The notes under the pieces: model-generated
Told to the model about the DNA's origin: nothing
The model's input: the letters and a program-made list of their open reading frames with translations, nothing else
Database searches by the model: none
Assembly: GCF_921293095.1 (NCBI RefSeq)
Contig: NC_060253.1
Location: forward strand, 98,907,073 to 98,971,072
Reading direction: 5' to 3'
Source: Ischnura elegans
Taxonomy: Eukaryota > Arthropoda > Insecta > Odonata > Coenagrionidae
Length of the DNA: 64,000 bases
In this document: in pieces, positions 43,974-56,966 of the stretch
Numbering within the stretch: the first letter of the stretch is position 1
Layout: each line of letters begins with the position of its first letter
Made by a program: the position numbers and the translations under genes

Positions 43974-46776
43974 ATTAAATATAAACTTGAGATATCCTTT
44001 GAAGATGAAGTTTTGAAGTAATCAAGGTCATTTTGTTATGATTTAGACCATTTTCTTCGAGTTTCAGGATAAAAAAATAATTTGGAACCATCTTTAGCTC
44101 TGGCACAAAGATGCAGAAATTAGTAGGCTACCCAAATTATTAATAACGAGGCACAGGGTCACGTCTTGCTTATCCCGCCTAGAGGTTTTAGAATTTCTGC
44201 TTAGTGGTGACGCGTCTACACCAAAATACGAAGGTCGATGCACTACATTAATTTTTTTCGAATCCGCTGCGCATAAAGCATAGTAGGCTGGAGTTGCAAT
44301 ATTTTCTATATTGCTTAAGTTGATTTCCCCCTACCACGATCCTTATAAGAGGCAGCCGGATACAGATTTTTTAAATGTTTACAGCTAATTGCTTTTCCCA
44401 ACTCCTTCCCATGATGGCCTCGTGAACGGTCAGACATGGCACGTCAAAACGCAAGACCATTATGAAGGACCAGTGATTAATTGAGACGCAAACTGTGGTA
44501 GGATGCGATTTGGAGCAGGGTGGAGGGGGGGGGTTGAGGGGATTCCTATCCATCCACAGAAATAATCGATGCTGTGTTCGGCCGAGTGGCTAATCGGCAT
44601 CCCGTCCTCCGCTGATACTCGCTCTCCTCATATCTCCCTTAGACTTCCGCTCCCTTTATTTGACGCGCCGCCGTCAACATTCTTTTATCCGTGAGACATT
44701 CTTTGGTCCCCTCACCCCACTCCTTCCCGGCATTCCTCCCGTTCCTTTCAACTGCGGCCCGTCTTCCGACATCAAGCGACTCTCAAGAAGGGGATCGCAC
44801 GTCGGGCTGTCGGCCCACCCAAAATTCGTAGCTGAGTTCACAGCCATATGCGTCGGTGGGTTTACGGTTTTTTGAGCGGTCTCAGCCGCTGGTAGGAGTG
44901 AAGGCGGGGCCACGATGCATCATTTCATATCTATTTAATATTATTAAATTTTTATTATATCAGCAATTTTATTTGTATGCCTTTGAATGTTTTTTTTAAC
45001 TTTCTAAGTGCAGAACAATATCTCCGAGAAATAGGTAACTATTCGAGTCCCATAGAAATCCAGACAGCAACGTCTCATTGATTCACGTACGTCACCTTTT
45101 AATACCATGTTTGTCAACTACAACAATTTTACGATGCGAAGACTACTTAATATTCAGTATACCGTTTTCCCTTTCCCATTAGGTTCTGTCAAAGTTCACA
45201 ATGATGGTACGAATCTCATTACTTTCAGCAGTTCTGAATCGTACAGTATTTTTCGCGTTCGTTCACAAATTATACTTTTTTTGTTGCACTTATTGACTTC
45301 CGTGCCCTGATAATGCAGATTAAGAAAAACATCACATATATAGTTATGCTAAGTTTTTTATGCTAAGTGCCATTTACTCGACAATGTATTTTCACAAATT
45401 TTGTTATCTCTCTTTCTTTGTTTTGATGATAGTATTCCTTTAAAATTGCATTTTAATTAGGTAAACCTGTCCATTCTCGCATTTGCCACCATAAAAATAC
45501 AGGCTTTTTAACATAAACTGTAATAAATACGTAGTAATTATACCATGATAATAACACCTGTTGAGTCAAAATCTACCTAGATAGCATTAAATTCAGTGTA
45601 GAAGTCATTCTGTGTTCTTATCTTTCATTCTGCAAATGGAATAACTTTAACTAAGTTACGCCTATGTCCTCAGTGAGATCATTGCTCATTTTAGGCTGAA
45701 AGGAGAAGATAGTAAATTGTAACACATTGTTGCTGGCGAGATATACTATACGGAGTAAACCAGTGCACAAAGAAAATGGAATTTTCTTCGTTTCGTGAGG
45801 GCATCTGCTTAATATGTCATCCCCTCGCCATATTTGGCATATGAGCTATGGGCACATTTTTCTTCGGCCCGTCGTTCTTAAGAAGGTCCAACTCAAGTTC
45901 CATTTTTATGCATACAGTCCCCCGAATTCCCCCGATGTCTTCCAAGGGAGACGCTATTCTCGAGGGCCTCGAAGCGACAGAGAACCGGACACGCGTAAAT
46001 CTAGAAATGACTGAGCAAACATTCTCGACGGCGGTATTTCATACGCGATTTTCACAAACGACACCACTTCGTTACAGTTTACTTAAGCCTTTCTTGACCC
46101 CGTCCCCTCTCTAAATCTTCATAACCCATCCCCATGTAACCATACGGGGCTTTTCATAAACCCTGTTACGCCCGTTCCACGGAAACCTCCCATTAGCGGA
46201 CAGTTTTCGTTGGTCCTTGCCACATAATTTTAACCTCATGAAACTAACACCTCCAAAGAACGTATAGTCTTGATAACAGACACGAATGACGAAATTAATT
46301 CCGATACAGGGCTCAGGTTGCGTATCTTGCAGTGATAATTTCTCTTCCTCCAAAATATCCCATTTCTTGATTGAATATTGCTTACATAAAACTTATCCCG
46401 AAAAATGTAGGATGCAATTGAAAGAAACGCCGTGTTGGACTATTGGTTGCTGGTCTATCCTTTCTATATTAAGTATATATCTATTCCTTGCTGTGGTTGT
46501 AGGGAGATAATCAGTATTAAGTTCTGTTTAACTCATAGAAGGGACATTTGCGATTAAAGAAATAGAATGGAAGGGTAATTAGTATTTATTTAGCATTATG
46601 AAAATAGAAAAATGTGGAAATTAAAATATTTATAGTTTAATTAAACGACGCAGAAAAAGTGCATGGTAACTGGTAAATATTTGCCCGGACAGCAAATCTC
46701 TCTGAAAAGCTGACACCTCCGAATTGCGAACATTTTTTCGGTCCTACGCATGTCCGTTATATGGAGGTTTGACTAA
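43974..46776. other. non-coding stretch
   Basis: No gene was recognised. A GC-rich part at 44380-44900 holds overlapping frames without domains. Confidence 0.35.
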
Positions 46777-47330
46777 CTAAGCCGCCATCATTCTCTCCTT
46801 ACCCAGCCCCCCCTCACCGCAGGGTAAAAAAGCAACCCCGCTCTCCTCCGTCCGCGTATATATTTTTGCCACTCTATAAAAGTCCGGGTCACAAAGGCGC
46901 ATGAGGGGGGAATGCGAGCCTTGGGGGTCGGAGGTCGCGTCGGGTATGCCCTTAAAAACGACAAAAGGTTTCTCTCTCTCTTCGGGCACACAGCGCGAAG
47001 CTCTCTTTCCCACATGCCCACACACTACACTCTCATGGCGGAATAAAAAGGAAGAAGACTGATGATGATCTTGAAAAATCGTAGCGGCTAAGTATGTGTT
47101 TGTGCGAACCCGGTGTGTGTGTCGGCTTGAGTAATGGGGGTTGTCTCTCCCCCCTGCCCCCTTGCCCTCTCTCGCGCGCGCAACACAAGTATGGTGAGAG
47201 GGGGGAGTGGACAAGAGAGGGGGGGATATTTTAAGAGAGGAGCCGCGGAGGTTGTTACAGGGAAGAGAAGTGGTACAGGTGTGACAGGGGAGCCCCTCCT
47301 CCTACCCCAAAAAGACTGGACACCGACGAA
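46777..47330. other. CpG-rich block
   Basis: It is GC-rich, with a canonical TATAAAAG at about 46874 (+) and C/G homopolymer-like runs. Frames on both strands up to 145 codons are compositional. Possible regulatory DNA; no gene is attached. Confidence 0.3.
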
Positions 47331-47451
47331 CCTTGAACCAAAAAGCTATATTTGAAAGGATATCACTCAGTTGAATTTTTATTTAATTTTTTTATTATAA
47401 ACCATACTTGAGTACACATTTTTGTGTGCCATGAAAACTTTCTTGAATAGG

Positions 47452-47609
47452 CATGAAGAAAAACTCCCATGGACTGGGAATCGAACCACGAACTTCTGAA
47501 ATTCCCGGCCAATGCGCAGACCACAATGCTATCCGGGAGCTGAATTCACATGGCAGTTGTACCAAGGTCCGTGGTTCGATTCATGGTAGGGGGGAATTTT
47601 TTCTCATGG
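47452..47609. mobile_element. two tRNA-derived SINE copies head-to-head
   Basis: On the minus strand, 47545-47452 has an A-box-like TAGCATTGTGGTC, a perfect B box GGTTCGATTCC (47478-47488), and then CATGGGAGTTTTTCTTCATG. On the plus strand 47561-47609 repeats the second half: GTCCGTGGTTCGATTCATGG and then GGGGGGAATTTTTTCTCATG. The outer arms 47452-47493 and 47567-47609 are inverted. The acceptor-like AGCTCCC/GGGAGTT of the minus copy can still pair, but the T stem does not, so this is a SINE and not a tRNA gene. Confidence 0.6.
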
Positions 47610-49473
47610 AAATTAAAATAAATTTCACCGCCGTTCACGAGGCAGGCTCGAGATATTACAGGTTTTCCTTCAACAGTTTTCCTGATAAAGTAACCACTTT
47701 TATGATAACGAGGAATGTTAGTAGTTAGGTAACATTTGAAAGGTATTAATTCAACCGAGAATAATATTTCTGAATGTGCTCTCTTCAGTTTAAGGTCAAC
47801 ATGTTTCCACATCTGTATGTATTCTTAGTGAGCACAATGATTAATATTTATTCAGGCAAATGGAGTATAAAAATTTTAACTAAAATATATCAATTTTATT
47901 CTTTCAAGAGGATAATGAACCGTCTAATTGCAAAATCATGAAAAAATGGGATGCTTAAAAATTTCAGCGGAGATACCTCGTTATCCCAATACCCCTCCCC
48001 ATCAAGCACAGATAACGTATAAAAAAAAGTTGCTTGACTAACTATGACTCACCCATGTACTAACTCGTGTTTTTGCAATAAATTTGATTATTTTTGTCCC
48101 AAAGCATTCCTCCTAGTTTGAGATACACTGTGTGAAAAAATTTCATGTCGTTCAGTTTTCCGAAAAAAATTAAATCCTCTCCAACACAGTTTTGATATAA
48201 ATACATCATCATCCGGTCGGGTCAAAGTGAGTCTTATTTTTTGTAATTTTTTCGCGTTTTTTTGTGCTTTCAATCTTTGAGTAACCACAGGAACTCCGCT
48301 CGGATATGTCGCCCTGGTGGCTGGGCGCGAGGCAAAGGAGGGATTTATGCATGCGCGGCGAGGGAATGCAATAGATTTCGAGGCGCGGGGAGCAAAGACT
48401 GATTCGCTCTCGAGCTTTTGAGGTAGAAGGAGCGTAAGGTGAGGCTTCGGGGAAGAGGAGATAATGGAATTATCCGGGCGAGAGAGCCCATTCCACCTCC
48501 AGCCATTCCTGGGCCTCGTTCTCCGGCTTGAGGACTTGAATCATTAATAAAGCGGCTTCCTCTGCTTGACGGGGTACTGTTACCTTCCTTCTCCGCGTGT
48601 TAATGGATGCCTGGCTACACGCAGGCTCTGCTCCCCACCCCCCCACATACCCCTCCGCGGTATCTCCGCCGCCTGAGGCGATTGCAACCCTCACTCACTT
48701 GAGAGCAGTGTGTAAATGCCACAGGATCCGTCTCCACGATGCCACCTCTTTGCCTTTTGACTTTTAATTGGAATTCATTAGCGATGGGGAGGATAGATTG
48801 AAGGAGAGGATTTATCAGTCCGGTTCGAAAGGTGTCGTCTTCCTATGCTGATGCGATGCGGCATTAAAACACGCTGATTGGGAATAATAGGCCACAGGGT
48901 ATGAGCAGCCATTCCAGCATTTTTTGTTTATTCCGCTTCAGGTTGATTTTTAAATACACTCATTCACGATTTCTTTTCCTTTTCGTTGATTTCTTGGCGA
49001 TTTCCCAAGTTATCACCAGGAAGCGTCAAGTTTGTCTTACCCTTTGATTGCAAATGATTAGCCATAAAAATATGGAGCCGTGGTGCTATTTCTGAGATCT
49101 TATTACCAGCGTCATGAAATCATCCGCTGAGCTCTATACATTTGGCAGAGTTCACAAAGTCTCCAACAACTAGATGCCCAGTGGATATAATAGAACATCA
49201 AGTGGCTTAGCTACATTCAACATAATTACTCTCTAAATGTGCCTAGTAGTGTTAACTCGGATCTCTGAATATATTTTTATCGGAAAATGCCTTAGATAAT
49301 TTTTCTTGGGGAGAATAAGGTCTCAGGAAAGCATAAGATTTATATGCACCTTTTATTTGCATTCAATTCATGTTCTCCGTTTATATTTATTGTATTATTT
49401 TATTAACTCTCATAGTATATTCTCATATGTATTCTTAATAATACATTCTTTAGTGTAGCTAATTTTATATCAG
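47610..49473. other. non-coding stretch
   Basis: GC-rich at 48290-48720 with short frames and no domain. Otherwise AT-rich. Confidence 0.35.
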
Positions 49474-49656
49474 GATCGATATGGAAATTTTGCCAAAAGA
49501 TTTCCGAGATAACGAATGTGCGTGACAGTGTGGAAAATCTTATCAAAATTATTCAAAAGCTGGAATTGCATGTTGATTATATCTCACCTCCTACCTCATG
49601 CCAGAGGGGTACCAACTTGCTGCAGATTGTGTACCATCAGTGTGTGCAACTGATAG
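49474..49656 (+). CDS. candidate isolated coding exon, unknown protein
   Basis: The 183-bp stretch (61 codons long) is open in one frame, with codons starting at 49476. It is preceded by a branch-point-like CTAAT and TTTTATATCAG ending at 49473, and followed by a good donor, GATAG then GTGAGC from 49657. The splice phases are compatible, with 2 nt carried in at the start and 1 nt carried out at the end. The peptide has a mixed, protein-like composition (WKFCQKISEITNVRDSVENL at its start) and shows no family I recognise. The frame stays open past the donor to 49766. It could be chance: no neighbouring exon was found. Confidence 0.3.
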
Positions 49657-51087
49657 GTGAGCTCCACTCCAGTGACATCGTAAAAAACCCTAATGTGTCC
49701 ACCGCACCAACTGGAAATACAAGTTGCAATGAGAAATCACAGAGAGACCGCATCACGATTCGTTGAAGAGATACTCGAAACATAACTTATCTCAAATCTG
49801 GATAAGAGTCGAGGTCAATTTTCAGTTCGAGAAGAAAGTTTAGGAAGATTCCGCGGTCACGGGTAAAGGTCACTTTTAATTAATCACAGTTGGATTTTGG
49901 GCTCCTTCGGGTGTACGTTCCCCCACCAACCTCAAAGGGCATATCATATGTACGCCCTCATTGCCTGTAATTAGTATCCCTGCATTGCCTTATAGATTTG
50001 CACCTCCTGATTCAAGGAGTTCACGTTTAATTTCGCGGAATCAGCATTTTATGCGCATGGAGTTGGTGTATTTCACACTCACTCTGGATAACTGATCGCG
50101 TAGACGTATATGTTAAATCTTACAAGAGTCCCATATGCATGAACATCGTTTTATGGTGTAATGGATCATAATGAATTACATATTTTGCAAATAATTAAAT
50201 TTTGGGCCTCGTAGTGGGAATTTTCTTGCTTTCGCAACCATAAAAAGTATTTTTTAATTTATTTACGCGTCAACTAGCAACAGGGCTAAAAAGTTATCCC
50301 TTGTTTATCCCTTGGAGATCAGTGATGCTTCTAAATTCGTTATATTGCAAGATAAATGGGAACTCCTAACCTATGTGTGCATCAGAATGATTGGTAAATC
50401 CTTGGTGAAGGCGTATCTCATACCTCATATTGCAATTATTACTATTGTAGCACCTGCAATTAGTTAACATTTTAAGAAGTTTATATTGGGTAAAAACTCA
50501 ATCCCTAGCAAATATCATACTTAGAGGCTGCTCTTGTTGCACATCCATACGTATTTATGAATAATACTGGTTCAGCGGCACTTTTACCTGTACTGACGAA
50601 CACATATTATGGTTTCGGGTCTTACAGGCATAGATTAAAGGAGTTTTAAAGGGCCTCGTCCAAAAAATAAATACAGTTTGAAAATTTAGAAGGACGAGAG
50701 TGTGGTTCATGGTTACAGAGATAAGACACACTCTCAAAATAAAAACCTGAGATGAGAGCACTGCTGGCTTCATCACGACACGCCTAGGAAGCAGTAAGCC
50801 GACGAAAAAAGAATTATGGAATTGAAAAAAAAACTCGCTCGACTCTAGTTCCAGTATCTTCGTGCTCAAAAGGTATTCGTTTTATCCCGTATAAATTCAT
50901 TTAGGCCCCGCTCCAACTCATGAGACGTTCGCCCCCATTTCTACCTCTCTTCACGCTCCTTATCAGCGACCGTCCATCGACTAGCTCTGCGGGAGCATCA
51001 TCCCACCATTCCTCAGAACACAACATTGTCCGCCCATTTCTCCACCCTCAAGCACCCAATGCCTTCGAGTTATATGCTCCTACCCTT
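49657..51087. other. non-coding stretch
   Basis: No gene or repeat was recognised. Confidence 0.35.
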
Positions 51088-51175
51088 CTCATTCGTCTAC
51101 ATATGCAAGGTAGCTTTCAGGCCACCACCAGGTTGTGTGCACGGAGTAATTATACCAGGCACAGAGCAGTCATCA
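51088..51175 (-). mobile_element. degraded LINE 3' tail
   Basis: A GTCTACATATGCAAGG start, GCCACCACCAGGTTGTGTGC and GAGTAATTATACCAGGCACA align by eye with the minus-strand LINE end. It is strongly diverged. Confidence 0.45.
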
Positions 51176-54100
51176 ATATCAACCAGAAATACTCTGAATT
51201 GTCAGACAATATTTTTAACGAGCTAGAATATTCGATTTAACGTTTTTGTGCTAAATACTGGAATTAATATGACATTAGCATTTTACATAGTTCGGTACTG
51301 CAACAAAAATTTAAAACAAATTCAATAAAATTATTATATGGGTAGTAATGAATGAATGAAATAGTTTCGCACCATAATGTGATGATGCGAATGGGGTGTA
51401 GAAATATTCCGTTTATAATTATGTCTGATCGGATGAGGGAAAATCAATACTTCATTTAAAAGAGAAAAATAATTTTGCTACTCATTTTTGTACATTTCCC
51501 TGACATTCTATGACTTACCACATCACAGTTTTAGCAAATTTTAAGCAAATATTAGCACCATTTTAGCTAAGTTATATAATTTAATGGTAATATATTTGAT
51601 TCGTCACATAACTAGCATGAAACTTTTCGATAGAGTGGAATTTCTTTTGCTTAACAATGCATTGGAAATTTTAATTATTTGTTGTGAGTCACGCAGCCGC
51701 GGCAAAGTCTTATTTTTTAAATGAATAATGACCAGTGTGCCTTAAGCTCCCGGAACCTCCAGTGCATACTCCTCAGCCCGAATTATACTCCATCTCCCAA
51801 CTCGCTCACAACAACACCTCACTCCCAGTTTAACCTTTCTCCTCCCTCTCGCACCGCTGACCATTTTTAATACTCCTTCTGACCTTTCACCGTCCTTTGG
51901 ACGCGGCCTGTGCCCTTTCCTGGGCTCTTATTTTCCTTAAAATTTCCTCCAACGCCAGCGCTCCGCATAATACAATATATTTATCGCGCGTCCGCAGCCA
52001 TTGAGGCGGTGATGGAGCGGAGGGCACGCACCCAAAAGAGAATGAGCGTTGAAACGTTGAAAAAAAAACTCTTCTAGATGGTAACGAGATACAAAGAATC
52101 GGTGCCGGTGACTGAATGCAAGCATGCGTACCTTTAAGTTAGCGCAAGAATAATACAGAGTAGGTCGATTAAATGGGGCTGAGTATGCAGCGTAAGTATT
52201 ACATGAAAACCATCAATTTTTAACTGGTATTTTTTTATATGGTGCGATTTTTCTAAGTTTTCACGCACGGTTGGTATTAATCCTTCCTCCGTTCTCAAAA
52301 GTTTTTCCCTGTTTAAGAGGGAAAACTTGGAAAAGTCTTGTATTTTGCAAAAGAAAGTATTTTAGAATATGGGAAAAACAGTCATTTTATCTCGTTAGAA
52401 AAGAATGGGTACATACTTGACGCCTCGGAACGATTGGAAATTTTAAGTTGTGTACTCACTAAAGAAGGTACGAAGTTCTATTATTTTGCTACCTTGGAAA
52501 AATTCCACAATGAAACCCTGTCGGCTAATAATTTCCTCTGAAATATGCATACATCTATTGACATTTAGAGGAAAGGATAATTAAAAACACAGTCTCTCCA
52601 CATAATCTGATGGTCGAGTAAAATGGATAATGGAATAGGATAAAACATTTAATTGTCCGCTATATGTTTATGGACCCTTATATTCTGTGGATATTGAGAA
52701 TGGATTATAGACCTAGGATATCTGAACCAATAAGGTAATTCTTTAGACGTAGGTACCTAACAGAAGGAGGAAGAGGAAATGCTCAACATTACTCTGCCCC
52801 ATAGGAAAATTAAAAATAGGTACATTGGGGAAGAAGAAAAAATAAAATATATTATCAAAAGGACCATTTGAATTCCTTCTCATTACTTAGTGTTCAGAAA
52901 TCTTAAATAAAGTCTGCGGGGTCCCTCATTGCCCTTACTTTAACCTGGAAAGTACAGGGCAAAGTAAAATAAAGGTATAGGAGCCACGCAATTACTTGTC
53001 TGTGCTCCTTCAATCATTCTGGGAATGCCAAGCGATTTTCATTATCCTTAAATCTACACTTTGTCCTATTTTTGTAGACTACCCAAATCGGTATATACTA
53101 AATGGAAATGCTCGACCTTATAGGCAAATTAACTATGGGCTTATTTAGGAAGAAGAAGGAGTGAATTATACGATTAAAAGAAGTGCTAAGGATACGAGCA
53201 AGCTACAACGAAAATAAAACAACTACGCCGTACCTGATGCGCTTCTCATACGCTGGGGAAATCTAAGATCTTACAATAGAACAACTAGGTAGTAATAGAA
53301 AAACGAAAAGTTAGCGTAATAAGTGATTTGGGTATGAGTTAAATCATGCCAATGATCCCGAATACTGGAGCAGGCCATTCCAATTCGAGCGTCATTTTTT
53401 AGATAGAAGTAAAGCAGGAATATTATTCTTGAGGCATGCCCAATTTCTTTGTAATGGGGAACTGCTGCAGGAAAATTTCTTACCGCGCTACCTGCTGCTT
53501 CTTTTCGTCCACTCCCCTTCCACCACCGTATCCCACAAGTCACCTCTCCCTCCAAAGAGCTCGCCTTCCTAACCCATTATGACCACCAAAATCCCTCCTT
53601 ATGACCTCGGTGTCCTTCGATTCCACCTTGCCTCTACCTTATCCTCCTCACCTGAGCCCTTCTCAACGCCCTCTCCCCCCAGCTCACAAGCCACACTTAC
53701 CATATATATCCTCCGCACCACTTTGGGCCTCCTCCGGTAATATCCATAGCTCAACCCTTTCCTTTCCCCCGTCTCAGCTGAGTCTCCTACTTCTTAAAGG
53801 AAACTAACTCCAACGACGCATCCCATCCCCTCTTCCCCATCGAGAGAATTCTGGTCCAGACTCCTCAAATAACTCCTCCTTCTTATCTTTCCGAGGAGTC
53901 CGAGCCGTCCAAATCCTCCCCGCCCCCCTCTTTTCCTCCAAACCCCCCCCCCGCTCCCCTCGCCACCCGATCTCACCTCCGTGCTCCCGACCAGCTCTCC
54001 GGATCGGCCCGAGAAGAAGCACCTTCCTCGTTTTGGACTACATTTCGTGACGGAGGAGAGAGAGAAAGAAGTTTGCTTGCACTCGAGCTTTACTTAACCT

Positions 54101-54334
54101 CGATCTGCCCGAAATCGTATGTATGTACCTCGCCGACCGTGGTGTCAGGGAGGTAATATCCTGGGAAGAGTTATTCCACGTTGAAATATGTGATGGTCTG
54201 TAATAGGGTATTCAACACACAAAATCATATGGTCAGTGGTGTCTATTTTCGGAAATGGAGGTATTCCCTGTTTCTCGTCTAGGTAATCAGTTTCTTGTTC
54301 CATCTAGGTAATTCTCACATTTTATCCCCTGGAG
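51176..54334. other. non-coding stretch with C-rich part
   Basis: Positions 53560-54060 are very C-rich with poly-C (53946-53953). Frames here are compositional. No gene was recognised. Confidence 0.35.
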
Positions 54335-54378
54335 GTGGCTCACTTGGTATTATGAAGATGCAGATATTATGCAGATGA
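54335..54378 (+). mobile_element. short degraded LINE 3' tail
   Basis: CCCCTGGAGGTGGCTCACTT, GGTATTATGAAGATG and CAGATATTATGCAGATG match the LINE terminus and hexamer tail with substitutions. Confidence 0.5.
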
Positions 54379-56843
54379 TATATCGCAGGGTATGTATCAA
54401 GCGTAATCAACCATGAGCTATTTTGATTCGATCATGAAACATCATATAGTTCAATGGATTAGTTTATTTTAGTGTTTTATGTCCTTTTAAAAATTCCATC
54501 GATCAATTTTCAGGAAAAGGTACATATTCATGCTCCTAGGAATGCATCTTAATGCCACGTACAATTAATAGGGATAATTCAGGCTCTATATTTGAACTAT
54601 TCAAGCAGTTAATTTTCCGCGGAATGGCGACCAGGTAATTTGTCTCATGACTGAAATATTTCATTGATTACCTATTGCTTAAGACCATATGTAACATAAA
54701 ATTCCGTTGCTTTTTTAAATGAGGTAGCCATGAATGTCCCCCTTCGAAAGAAAATCCACTTTATTTTCGTATTCCTCAGCCCCCATGTTTCGATTCTCGC
54801 AATCGGTGGAAATCGGAGTCGGACATTCATACGTATTACTTTGCGATTAGAGGACTCCTTGGAACACGGGCTTTTAGGCGAAACAGCACCTCTATCCAAA
54901 GCTGTTGATCAATTAATGATTCAAGGACTGAAACAAGCAAAGTTTCAAATTTCTCTTGGCCCGAAATTTTTCATTGATAAGCTGTGATGGAATTAAGAGC
55001 CCTTTATTGATTACGACGATACCCGTTACTACTCAAGTTAAAAATAAATGTACAAATTGTTACCGCTAATGAAATTAAACTTGCTATGATGTGCGATTTT
55101 GGTTATTTATTTCAATAATAGCCTAATATAATTTTGTCAATTTGTTTTGTCAACAAGTTTGTAACATATCTGGTAAAAAAATTTAAAATATCTAAAAACT
55201 ATATTCCTAAAATGAAAATGTTTTCAAGTAAATTCTTTGTTTAATATATACACAGAGCTATGATGAATAATTTTACCTTTATATGAACAAATCCAACATG
55301 CTTTTATATGAAGTCCGAGTTTTCATTTTACCCAATTTAAATCCATGTTGAATAATAAAACGTATATTATTTAATTCGTGAAAGAATTGCACGATATTAA
55401 TGTAGAATTTGATTATTTGAAACTCTTATTCAGAGAGAAACAGGTTAACCAACACCCTTACCAGTTCAAAGACACTCCCATCTGTGCTCAAAATGCTTAT
55501 TTACACGACCAACCGTATTCTTTATCGTACGAACGCGAAACAATGAAAGCCTCAGCTTTTCTTCTCCCTCCATTCGAACGCCAAGGGAGGCACTCCCATC
55601 CCATATAATCGACAAGAAGGCGCTCCTACCTCGGACCGGAAGACGTCTCCTCCCGACGAATGATCACGCGTACACATATATATATGTATAGTGCGGGCTG
55701 TTGGTCGGCAGTTGTCACGGTGTCGCCTCGCTGGAAGTCGACTACTGTCACCGCTGGACGGCTCGGGAAAGAGAGAGAGAGAGAGCGCTGGACAAACCCA
55801 GGGCGTATACAATAAGGAATGCTATAAAGGGCTAATTCACGACGTATCCCCCCGTAATAAGTTAAACCTACGACGCACATTCAAATGTGGTGCGGGAGCG
55901 TTCTAGCATACGAAAAGGAAAGAGGCCTCGGTTAAAATAGAAGTTCATGGTACGTTAACGGCTGGTCATTTCTGGGTGTGAATTCATTTTAAAATGGAAT
56001 AGAGCAGGTGCCTTCGATTCTAAATTTCGTTGCAATAGAATGCGAACATAAAATACTGTAATATAGGTGAATAGAGTTTTCGAGACCCTACCTCTCACAA
56101 ACACGCCGAAACACACGATTTATATCTACTAGTAGGTGTAATCTACCAGCATTTTGGCTCTGAGAGAGGTGAAGAAGTAATTGAGGAGGCGTACAAGTGG
56201 ATATGCGTTATCGTAAACGCGCCGTACGGGCCGAAATGTAGGATGTTTTGCCTGATGTAGTTACCGTTGTCATAAATCGTATTTAATGATAGTGATACGT
56301 GTTATTTGTTAAATCATAAAAACGATTGTAAAATTAATCTAACTGATAAATCCAATTCTTAACATCCCGTCGGGATGAGTGAGAGAAATAAATAGTTGCT
56401 ATGTTGATAATTTTTATACACAGTTTTTCCTATCATATTTCAAGATTCAAATTTTCCTAACACAGAGGCAATATTAGCGTGAGCATATATACAAATTTCT
56501 TAATTGTTAACAATAGTAAATTTTACTATTCAATGGAAAATGAAAAAATTTCCTCGTTATTTTTACCCTACCATATTGCTGGCATGACCTATACATTCGC
56601 GTCCGGCTTAATTGGCCTATCAAATTGTTTACTTTCAGCACGGAATAAAAGAAGGTAACTACCTACTGCATTATTTCTCTAATGGTTCCGTGGCTGGTGG
56701 GTGGAAAGCATCTAAAATACCTATTAATATCACTCGAATAGGCACGGGAAAAGAGTGTGAACCCACTGGTCGGAATATTACTCGAGGCATTTTGAAAATA
56801 GTGGACATGTCTAACGTACGAGAAGAATCCACCACTGCCCACA
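54379..56843. other. non-coding stretch with possible core promoter
   Basis: Positions 55600-55900 are CpG-rich and hold TATATATA (about 55676-55683), a CAGTT initiator-like site about 32 bp further on (A at 55710) and a GA repeat (55769-55784). No gene was found downstream. Confidence 0.3.
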
Positions 56844-56966
56844 ATGTAACTTAGAAATTCAATCCTACAAAATAGCGTGAAGACGGACTGAAACATCAGA
56901 TAATGCTTACATATAATTTCCGCCATGTAACTTAGAAATTCGATGTTACAGAATAGCGTGAAGGCT
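56844..56966 (+). repeat. 81-bp-spaced direct repeat
   Basis: ATGTAACTTAGAAATTC followed by a ...TACA.AATAGCGTGAAG. block occurs at 56844-56883 and again at 56925-56966, a diverged duplication of about 40 bp. Confidence 0.7.

Noticed and set aside
44576-44625. tRNA-like GGCCGAGTGGCTAA segment
   Set aside because: It resembles the A box of a leucine or serine tRNA, but no B box or acceptor pairing follows.
46870-46910. TATAAAAG as a promoter
   Set aside because: No initiator at the expected distance and no gene downstream.
46777-47214. 145-codon frame (-)
   Set aside because: GC-rich block with homopolymers; no domain.
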